DNA of 64,000 bases from NCBI GenBank assembly GCA_003013855.2, contig PVNU02000853.1, positions 1,736,001-1,800,000 on the forward strand, in the 5' to 3' direction. Position numbers and translations under genes: made by a program. Positions within the stretch are counted from its first letter, which is position 1. Every line of letters starts with the position of its first letter. A model generated the notes under the pieces. The model saw nothing but the letters and a program-made list of their open reading frames with translations. It was not told the origin of the DNA and made no database searches. Below are positions 55,611-64,000 of this stretch, piece after piece. The stretch comes from Liriodendron chinense (Eukaryota > Streptophyta > Magnoliopsida > Magnoliales > Magnoliaceae).

Positions 55611-57694
55611 TGTTCGCTTCCCCAAGTGTAGGGTTGCGATGTAGTAATAATCTCAGTAAGACCGAGGTTAATCCACAGGGAAGGAAGTAAACAATGCAAA
55701 TTATCCTAGTAACTAGAATCTAAAGAGGTTTGTGAAATTGCTTTTGAACATAAAATAGAAATCTGATAATGGAAAGATAACTAGAGCATCAAGGATCCAC
55801 TTATAGCTCTCCTTAGATGCATAATTCGCTATGGTTTCTCACTTTCTCAACTAGAATCGAAATTAAGATCTATCTAGTCGGAGTATAGAGTGGTTAAAAC
55901 AATCAACCTAACATATGTATGATCAATTTACATGATTCACCCAATGCAAGCTAGGACGAGCATACTCAATAGCATAGGTCAGTCCCAATTCCAATAGACT
56001 AAGTTCACAATCATGACCATCATTAAGTCCTGTCACAAGACAAAACTAGATCATGATTTGAATTTGATTCAAATCACATACATAGTCTCAACCATACTTC
56101 AGAAATCCATAAAAGTAGAACTTTGGTAGGAAGTTCCCACATGAAGATCATAGTACTAGAGCGTACTCCAATTCCTCGGATCATATAGGTCTAGACTAAC
56201 ACACAACAATTAAGAACTCAAGTAATTCTTCCAAACATCCATGAGTCATCATAAGACTAAGAAAAACTACTTTAGTACTTGAATTAAACTTCAAACCATT
56301 GTTCATAGACATGAAATCCAATCTTAAAACCAATAAAAACAAATTAAATAATCTAAGAAAACTATAAGGTTCACCTCTTAGCTCTAGCTAAGAGACTAGC
56401 TAATGAAAAGCATATTAAAAATAAAACTAGAACTAAGAAAATGAAGAAAAACTAGCTGGTGGAGGCTAGGAAGCCTCCTATGACTTGAACTCCTTGCTCC
56501 CCACGTCCTTGGTTGCTCTGGAATAGAAGAGAGCACCTCCTTTTATAATACAGCAAGAGTACCACAACATAACAGATTTTGTTTCGCTTCGTACGGCTTA
56601 GCCAATGGTTGGATTGCCTTCAAATTTGATTTGTAGCTTCCTTGTAATGTGATCTTCCTCATAGATGATTTAAATTTCCAAGATTATCCTCTGAATGGGC
56701 CCACCAATCATATCACCGACCGCCTCTCAAAATCGCGCACTTCGGGTACCTTCAGAACCAGTCATCTTGCTTTCAACGGTCCGGAGTGTACAGATGTCGG
56801 ATTGATCTTAAATTTTGAACATTAGTAGAAAACATCCTCCTCTACATGATAGATGGATTAGATTGTCCAAAAAATCCCAGAATGTGGTCCAAAAATTAAA
56901 ACACTTAGGGCTTTTATAAACTCTGCGCAGTTGGATCTTTCTGGATGGTCCATCTTTCTTCAACCGGTACGATCAAACCACACATCCTTTTGATCTGAAA
57001 CTTTGTGGTTATTCATATATGGATGTGGTCTAGAAGAGGATCTAAGTAGATTCTTCATATCATCAATGATGGGCCACCTGGACTGGCCCAGAGTAGAGTA
57101 GGTGGAATCTGAAACTTTCTGGACAGTTCGTATTGTTTTGGCCACCACGATCAATCCGTAGCTCCGATCAACACGAAACCACTTGGGTTAGTTCGGCGTC
57201 GAGCTCCTCTTCGACATGGATGTGTTGGATTTCCAAATATCATTAATATGGGCTCAAAAAACTGTTTTTAAAATCCAAAAATGTGAATAGCCTGTATCTG
57301 AAATCTGACTCCTGAAAGTGCATAGCCGACCTGTCATCCGATCGGTCGGACGACAGGTCGGTCTTAACAAAATCAGTCCAGAGAATTTTCTATTTCTGGA
57401 GGGTTTTGCCGGCCGGTTGATGGCTATGGTCGGCCGGCCGGCCGGTCAGGCTGTAAATTGTGACTTTTTCACACTTTTCTTCCTCCATTGCATTGCATCT
57501 TTCCTCCATCTCATATCCTTTATTTCTTTGATCTTCAAGGCATACAAAGTGACTCTTTTAACCATGAATTGGTGAAGTCTCCCTCTCATTCCTACAATCA
57601 CAAATCCATGCATTAGATTAGTCTTTAAATCATGATAACCATGCATAATGAGTGATGAATTGGGGTTAGAATATGCACAATTAAAAGCTCAACA
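55611..57694 (-). mobile_element. Solo LTR N (long type), TSD ATGGT
   Basis: 2084-bp LTR, TGTTCGCTTCCCC ... AAAGCTCAACA, flanked by ATGGT at 55606-55610 and 57695-57699. It shares the degenerate ~170-bp repeats with I and K; the stem-loop is at 56374-56395. Its dyads (57325-57455) differ: gacctgtc/gacaggtc arms and a GGCCGGCC-type cluster near 57430-57450. Confidence 0.95.
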
Positions 57695-57699
57695 ATGGT

Positions 57700-58420
57700 A
57701 AAGTAAAGCTTTTATGTAGTAACGTTCCATTTTGTAAGGTATACCTGGTAGCATTATGACGAATTTGTCGTGCAGATTTTTTTTATCATCTGGGAGTTGT
57801 CCATCTTTGAGATAAATGACGATGGGGTTCATCCAACATGGGGAGGAATGTACTGTGACTACTTGCTCCGAGGTCGTTTGACTAATACTCGGAGCCTGGA
57901 GATGCTCGATGGGGATAGTTTGCGTTAATTCAGACTCTGGTGCAAAGGCTAGCTTTGCCAAGGAATCTGCGAGCTTGTTCTTCTCACGAGGGATGTGAAT
58001 TCTCTCATATTTATTCAGCTTTGCGAGTAGGATAAGTACTCGGGATTTATATGAAGCCATTCACTCCTCTTTCGCCTAGAATTCGCCGATCACTTGATTA
58101 ACTATGAGTTGAGAGTCGCTATGAATAAGTAAACTCTGTATAGCAAGCGCATTTGCAAGTTCGAGGCTGACGATCAAAGCCTCATATTCTGCTTCATTAT
58201 TAGAGACATGAGTGTCAAATCGTAAAGCATATTGAAAATGCGACCTTGTCAGGAGCAATTAAAATTAAGTCGGCTCTGCTACCGGTGGCCCGTGAAGACC
58301 CATCTACAAAGAGCGACCAGGGGGTCTAGTTGCTGGTCACAGAGTCATCGCTGGAGGGAGAATATGTGAATTCAGCAATGAAATCAGCCACGGCTTGACC
58401 CTTAATCACAGTTCTTGGGT
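57700..58420 (-). pseudogene. Second (archaeal-type) RNase H domain and connector (element C)
   Basis: Follows the normal RNase H in sense. Motifs: LFVDGSS near 58310-58330 (first Asp), NNEAEYEALI (Glu) near 58185-58215, HSDSQLIVNQV (Asp) near 58095-58130 and KLADSLAKLA (last Asp) near 57950-57980. This extra RNase H is a hallmark of the Tat/Ogre group (family knowledge). A stop at 58076 and a frame change near 58255 break it. Confidence 0.85.
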
Positions 58421-58550
58421 AGAACGATATATCGTGCTTACTTATCTCAATCGCCCATTTAGTCAATTGCCCTGAAACCTTAGGTTTTTTAAGGACCTGT
58501 CTTAATGGATGATTTGTAGGTACCAATATAGCGTGGGCTTGGAAATATGG

Positions 58551-59730
58551 TCATAGTTTTCGAGCAGCTGTCACTAAGGCGAGAGCTAATTTCTCCATAT
58601 TAGAATATTGAGTTTCGGCCCCCACCATCACTCGACTAATATAATAAACGGGCCTTTGTACCCCGAAATCTTCTCTTATTAATGCGGCGCTAACAGCCGT
58701 AGAGGACACAGATAAATAAAGAAGGAGCTGCTCGTGTAAAACAGGTTTTGATAAAATAGGAGGCACGCTCATATATTGCTTTAGTTTTTTAAATGCTTCT
58801 TCGCATTGCAGAGTCCACACCTAGTTGGTTTTTGCAGTAGCTCGAAGAAGCTTAAAGAAAGGAAGGCACTTATCGGAGGCATGTGAAATAAACCTGTTCA
58901 ATGATGCAATGCGACAAGCCAATCGTTGGACATCTTTAATAGTGGACGGAGACTTCATTTCGATCAAGGCTTTTATTTTCTCTAGATTTGCCTCGATTCC
59001 TCGTTGGCCAGCCATAAACCCAAGAAATTTCCCAGCGAAAACCCCGAAAGCTTTTCTAGATTTAACTTCATCTGATACTTCCTCATCAAGTCGAAGGCTT
59101 CTCGGAGATCTGTGAGGTGGTCGTTGGCTACGACGCTTTTCACGAGCATGTCGTTGACATAAACTTCCATATTCTTACCGATTGGCGCGGCGAATATTTT
59201 ATTGACCAGGCGTTAATAGGTGGCTCCTGCATTCTTGAGACCAAAAGGCATTACCTTGTAACAATATAAGCCGCGGTCAGTGTTAAAGACCGTGTGTTGA
59301 CTATCCGACGGGTGCATCATGATTTGGTTATACCTAGAGTAGGCATCCATAAAACTAAGTAGGGCATGCCCTACTGTTGAATCAACCAGTTGGTCGATGC
59401 GTGGAGTCGAGAAACTATCCTTCGGGCATACTTTGTTTAGATTGGAGTAGTCCACGCACATTCTCCAATTGCCATTAGCTTTTCGAACAAGGACCACGTT
59501 TGCGACCCATTGTGGGTAGTCAACTTCCTCAATGAAATTGACGGTCAATAACTTTTCGACCTCAGTTTTAATTAACATTTGCCTTTTTACGGTGAAGGCA
59601 CGTCGATGCTGATGAACATGCTTGTGCTTCGGATCGACATTCAAGCGATGAACTATGACGCTGGGGTCGATACCTGGCATGTCACTATGGGACCAAGCAA
59701 ATACATCTTAGTATTCGGTGAGAAAATGAA
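58551..59730 (-). pseudogene. pol: Tat reverse transcriptase and RNase H (element C)
   Basis: RT begins near MPGIDPSVIVHRLNVDP (59680) and includes WRMCVDYSNLNKVCPKD, SFMDAYSRYNQIMM (first catalytic Asp) and MPFGLKNAGATY. The YVDD box reads YVNDM at about 59140-59160: the first aspartate of the pair is asparagine (GAC to AAC), which should abolish polymerisation. RNase H follows with CEEAFKKLKQYM and the VYYISRVM region (58551-58820). Stops and shifts lie at about 59213, 58982 and 58821. Confidence 0.88.
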
Positions 59731-60073
59731 TCAGATTTTCACGAAGGACATCGCTCAAAGAAGATCCAATGTAAACCTTCTTGGATGAATTTTCTTCAGA
59801 TAAGTGGATTGCGACTGTCTCTTCCCCTGGGGTACCTGATTAAAGAGCACTCTCTCTTGGGTCCAATGTTGTAGCTATCAGGAGATCCGATGTGTCCCCT
59901 GTAATCGTCATAACAGGAGCTACTTGGACTTTTTTCTGATCTTGTACGGCAATTTCGTAACATGCTCGAGCTTCTTTTTTATTTCCTCATACAACCCCGA
60001 CTCCGCTTGGAGTAGGGAATTTGATACACAGGTACAGGGGGTGTAAAGCTACTCCTATCTTGTTGAGCGAAGG

Positions 60074-60439
60074 TCAGCCCAAAATAGCATTGTATGCTGA
60101 TCTCCGATCTACCACGAGGAAATTAACGAAGATTGTGCTTTTTGCTGGGCTTTCTCCGAAGGTGACTGGAAGGTCGATGCTTCCTTCCGGTGTTACAACT
60201 TCGCCCCTAAAGCCGACGCGGGGAGTTGAGACTGGTTTGAGCAAACTTCTGGCGAGTGTCATTTTACTGAAAGCTTCCAGGTAAAGAATATCAGCGGAAC
60301 AACCTGTATCCAACATAATACGATGAGTTAAATAATTTGATACCTTTAACACGATCACGATGGAGTCCTCGTGAGGAAAATGAATCCCTTCTGCATCTTC
60401 GAGAGAAAACGAGATCGGATGATGGCTAAGATTTGTCAT
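60074..60439 (-). pseudogene. Tat aspartic protease (element C)
   Basis: A 121-codon open stretch with the active-site motif IMLDTGCSADILYLEAF (near 60290-60340) and the conserved FLVVDRRSAYNAILG end. It cleaves the polyprotein in the particle (family knowledge). It keeps DTG, but upstream and downstream stops separate it from gag and RT. Confidence 0.85.
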
Positions 60440-60589
60440 ATCGGACAGTTTCTCCAGCCAATAAATATGCTGGGGCTTCTAAGATGCCTTGCGAGCATAT
60501 GCTTTCCTTGACGCTTGAGAATCTCCTCCACAAGATGGACCTCTAACAATAGTTTGGATCTCACCAGTGGGTTCAACATCTTCTTATGA

Positions 60590-62126
60590 AGGGTGATGCT
60601 GAGGTGACTTTTGCCTTTGTGACGAGGCTTCCGCTCTCTTAGGCGACCTACCCTGTCGCGCCACGTAATCTCGGAGATGACCCTTTCGAATCATGGCTTC
60701 AATGTGATCTTTTAATGATATACAATCTTGGGTGTTGTGCCCATGATTTTTGTGGAAATATCAGAACTTTCTCTTGTCTCTTTTTTCATGATCAGACTTG
60801 ATCTTTGAAGGCCACTTCACATACGGTTTGTGCTTGATCTCGATTAATACTTTCTCAGGAGATTGGTTAAGAGGTGTATAGTTATGATATTTACCAGAGT
60901 AGGACTTCTTTGAGGAACGATCTCGTCGATCGCGTCGGTATTTCTTATCAGGAGGAGAGATCTCCTCAGACTTACTCTTCTTGCCCTGTATACTGTGACG
61001 TGCCAAATCGACTTCTTCCGCATTGATGTACTTTTGAGCCTTTGCTTGGAATTTCGTCATAGTTTTAGGAGGGTTCTTATCTAAGGCGAATCAAAATTTT
61101 TCACTTGTAATTCCAGCTATGAGGGCGGTGAGGCCTTTATCTTCGGTATAACCTTCAGTTTGAACGGCTTCTGTAGTGAACCGAACTGTAAACTCCTTAA
61201 TTGTCTCCCCATGCTGCGGCTTTAGATCCATTAAATGAGATGCCGACTTTTTAGTATGGATGCTCCCCATGAACTGAGAGAGGAAGAGCTCCAATAATTG
61301 AGAGAAGGATCCGATAGATCGAGGTTTTAGGCCCCGAAACCATGTACGCACTGCATCTTTTAGAGTTAAGGAGAAAGAAAGCCCTACACATAATTTCTGA
61401 ACCATGTCCCTTCAGTTCCATAAAAGACTTATACGTCTCCAGATGTTCGAGAGGATCGCCGGTGCCTGTATAGGGGGCAATGATAGGTGTTCGGTATTTC
61501 TTAGGCAAGGGAGCCTCTATAACCTTGCTAGTGAAGGGAGATTCAGATCGGTGGATCAATGCAAGAGCAATAGGGGGAAGGTTAAACCGATACCGCTGTT
61601 CCATATCGTCGAAGCGATCCTGGATTCTCTTGAGATCTCCTTCCCATGGTAAGGTGTAGCTTGAAGTTTCGACAGCAGACCCCTGAGATTGTTGTTGCCG
61701 GGAGGTACTGTAGTGTATAGAATGTGGAGGAGGTATCGAGACTTGATTGCCGTGTGGCATTCGATTTGAAGGAAGATTTGGTGGGGTTCGTAACTCACCT
61801 GCAGAATGCCTCTAAGCTACTGGTATAGGCCACACTGGCGGCCCTTCTGGAGGTTGCTGTTGTTGATCCGGAAAGTGTTGATCAAACCGATTAAATAAGG
61901 TTTGAAGTCCAGCTTTGAGAGTAAGAAGTGTGTTTCCGACGAAACGCATAATGTCGTCTTGACTGCCGGATATATCATGAAATGGATTTTGTGATGGCAA
62001 GTTGGATTCTACCAGGAGAACCCCTGTAGAGGCAGCCTGAGGGGGATTAGACACTAGTTCAGTGATGTCAGGTGAAGGTAACGTCTGTCTTAAAGTGGAC
62101 GGATGAACCGTATTTTTGGAAGGCAT
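60590..62126 (-). pseudogene. gag: Tat gag (element C)
   Basis: Starts at 62126 (MPSKNTVHPS), 70 bases after the 5' LTR. A TAG near 61812 is followed in the same frame by EAPLPKKYRTPIIAPYTG and HLETYKSFMELKG, the conserved retrotransposon-gag core. The frame then shifts near 61400 to AVRTWFRGLKPRSIGSF and later GKKSKSEEISPPDKKYRRDRR. A zinc-finger remnant FHKNHGHNTQDCISLKD lies near 60700-60755, with its first cysteine replaced next to a stop. It is clearly non-functional. Confidence 0.85.
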
Positions 62127-62196
62127 GGTGGGAGATAACGATCAGTGATGAGAATGGCTAATTCTGATGACCTTGTTCTCACAGACGGCGCCAATC
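62127..62196 (-). other. Element C leader with PBS
   Basis: A short 70-bp leader; PBS TGGCGCCGTCTGTGAGAA at 62176-62193 (minus), two bases after the LTR end. Confidence 0.8.
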
Positions 62197-62958
62197 TGTT
62201 TACGTCGAATTTGGTAACAGGATCCTCCTGGTGTTCACCTCCCTTCGAGACAGCTTTCCTCCAAACCTGAAAGAATAAAAGGGAAAACTAAGGGTGGCCA
62301 GCGTTCAGCCGTTGGCCCTCCGAAGCTTAAGTTATACCTTTTTCATCTATGGGGTCATCCATATAGATCCAGGTGATCCAATCTATGATGCAAGTTGTTA
62401 AGATCACTGCTGATTTTAGGGGATAAGGTGCTTATCTTGTTAATCCGTAGATAAAGGGATGACCTAACGACCTTGGACGTCTAACTGATTACGTCTCTTG
62501 ATGGAGATGCTCAGAGTCATGGATAAGGATGAACCAACATCAATCTGTACAAACTGATGCTGAAAGGTAGCGATTATTCGCCTCGAAGGTAACCTCGTTT
62601 AACATCCTTAAAGTGGGCTGCTCGCATGTAGATATACGATCCCTTTCAACGACAACGAGCCGAGCTGCTTACATGCGGGACCTTTGTTTTGCAACCAAGG
62701 AGTAAAGACAGACCAATTAGGAAAATACCCTCATCTGATGATCAGCGACCAAGGCAGCTCACACGTTCGGGAGTATATTCCGTACTTTTATGATATATGA
62801 GCCTCAACCATAAGCGCTAGCAGGTTCGGGACTTGTATACTGCACTTTTACGACAGGCGAGCCTCGACCATAAGGGCTCACAGGTTAAACACCATTAAAA
62901 AGACGCTTGTGGGTCTTGAGTCTTTGATATCCTCGACCACCGCTTTTTGGCTATAACA
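62197..62958 (-). repeat. Element C 5' LTR
   Basis: 762 bp, TGTTTACGTCGAATTTGG ... GCTATAACA, similar throughout to 50735-51491 apart from several indels. One is an extra gctagcaggttcgg-type repeat unit near 62815-62850. The TATA region is shortened relative to the other LTR. Confidence 0.9.
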
Positions 62959-63240
62959 GTGTGGTCACGTTCCCAAAGGGACATAAACCACACAACTAAG
63001 ATCTAAACTAATCCTAAGTTCTAAAATAAAATTTAAACAAAAATATGAAAATCTATAAAAAAAAAAAAGTGTTAGGTTAAAAGGATATTACTTGATTCGC
63101 TTGAACTATGGAAGAATTCCTACCAAAAAAAAACTTGTTAGTCCTAGGAAATTAGAAAAACCTATCTACTTCTACTTTTACTGCCACTAAAATAATCTAG
63201 AACCGTTTATTTAAATTCCCTAGCAATGGCGCCAAAAACT
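62959..63240 (-). other. Element A gag start, leader and PBS
   Basis: Continuation of element A after C. The gag ATG at 62984 (MSLWERDH) matches the start in F. The leader is 62985-63216 and the PBS 63217-63234 (TGGCGCCATTGCTAGGGA in sense, two changes from consensus). Confidence 0.85.
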
Positions 63241-64000
63241 TGTTCGCTCGCCTTAAGTGTAAGGTTGCAATGTAATAATAATTCTCGATAAGACTGAGGT
63301 CGATCCACAGGGAATTAGGTAACCCAATTCTAATTATTCCAGCTACTTCAAATTCAATTAATTTAGAAGTTCAAGTCCATAAACTAACTTAAAACAGCAA
63401 TTTAAAAGTTCTGTAATTTAAACGGAACTAAGGCCTTAAGGATCCACTTGTAGTAGTCCCATATGAATTTATTCATCCAAGCATAAACACAACTAGAATT
63501 GAAGTTCTATCTCTCTTCTAGTTAGAAGATTCAACATTTAGACACAAACAATCCTCACTTAAGTCGAAGAATAAGATTCTTGTCTTAATGAAGCATGTAG
63601 AAGTCGAATATGTAGCCTTCGAGGTAACAACCATGCCAATGGACTATGGTATGCTCAGGGGTTACTACAGGTCGAATGTAATCAATCCAAACATGATAAT
63701 CTCAGAGAATTGCAAGGAAATCATGTCCGAAGCACATGAACTCTCATAAAACATCCAAAAATACCAACTTTTATTCAAACTAGAACTTAAAATCCAAACT
63801 TAAAGTGATGTACTTGAATCAAAACAAATTCAACATGATAACCACCTACAAGCTTTACCTCTTAGCCTTAGCTAAGAGGTTCTAGCCGAGCATTATCATG
63901 CTTTAACTAGAAACAATGGAAAATAACTAAAAAACATGAAAAATCAAATTTGGGAAAGTTGTAGATGCTCCACGACAATGCTCTTCACCTCCCACAAAGT
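63241..64000 (-). repeat. Element A 5' LTR (partial, runs off the window)
   Basis: Starts TGTTCGCTCGCCTTAAG. It carries the conserved stem-loop at 63858-63879 and is related to the F LTR (tctagccgagcat after the loop). Its TATA and U3 lie beyond the window end. Confidence 0.88.

Larger units (their letters stand above)
50735..62958 (-). mobile_element. Element C: Tat-lineage Ty3/gypsy element, TSD GTGTG
   Basis: 12.2 kb including solo LTR N. LTRs are 50735-51491 (757 bp) and 62197-62958 (762 bp); flanks GTGTG at 50730-50734 and 62959-62963. The PBS TGGCGCCGTCTGTGAGAA (62176-62193 reversed) is of the type common in Tat elements. Sense order: gag, protease, RT, RNase H, second archaeal-type RNase H, integrase, then an antisense gene before the 3' LTR. 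All sense genes carry stops or frameshifts. It is inserted within the first codons of element A's gag. Confidence 0.93.

Overview
The window is plant nuclear DNA made essentially entirely of LTR retrotransposons inserted into one another; I see no host gene, tRNA, rRNA or CRISPR array. The organism is very probably an angiosperm with a repeat-rich genome. The evidence is Athila-type Ty3/gypsy polyproteins with a tRNA-Asp-like primer binding site (PBS), a Tat-lineage Ty3/gypsy element with a second archaeal-type RNase H, and a Ty1/copia gag element with an initiator-Met-type PBS. I cannot name the species.

I use letters for the elements. A (Athila, minus) is the outermost: gag fragment 50051-50734, gag start and leader 62959-63240, 5' LTR 63241-end. 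C (Tat, minus, 50735-62958, 5-bp target-site duplication (TSD) GTGTG) sits in A's gag start and itself carries solo LTR N (55611-57694, TSD ATGGT). B (copia, gag only, minus, 42003-50050) also sits in A and carries solo LTR M (43662-45168). D (Athila, minus: gag start 40046-40152, leader, 5' LTR 40413-42002) interrupts B's left LTR. E (Athila, plus, 4417-40045 in pieces) interrupts D. E in turn is interrupted by F (1-4416, deleted Athila), G (6950-24205, TSD TTAAT), solo LTR K (24824-26894, TSD TATGT) and L (28166-38623, TSD TAGGA). G carries solo LTR J (8256-9844, TSD TAGAC) in one LTR and H (12758-22593, TSD GAAAT) in its leader. H carries solo LTR I (20281-22359, TSD GGCAC). The deepest chain is seven layers: A > B > D > E > G > H > I.

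L is the only near-complete element. Its LTRs are about 1.65 kb and differ at roughly 14 positions by eye; it has PBS, gag-protease ORF, pol ORF and polypurine tract (PPT), but a one-base deletion separates protease from pol. G and H are non-autonomous: they keep gag-protease remnants but have no pol, and share an unrecognised protein tail where pol would start. C is fully degenerate, with its RT YVDD box changed to YVND, but keeps an antisense gene on the plus strand with its own TATA box and intron-like breaks.

The most unusual signals are non-coding. (1) U3 regions of the Athila LTRs hold arrays of GACCGGTC dyads spaced by near-integral helical turns (52, 32 and 21 bp), with arms that change together. 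(2) A 9-bp stem-loop lies downstream of the LTR TATA box in every LTR copy, with a compensated base-pair change in one subfamily. (3) The PPT is duplicated about 0.9 kb upstream of itself. (4) The copia and Tat elements have analogous dyad arrays of different sequence at the same place relative to their TATA boxes.
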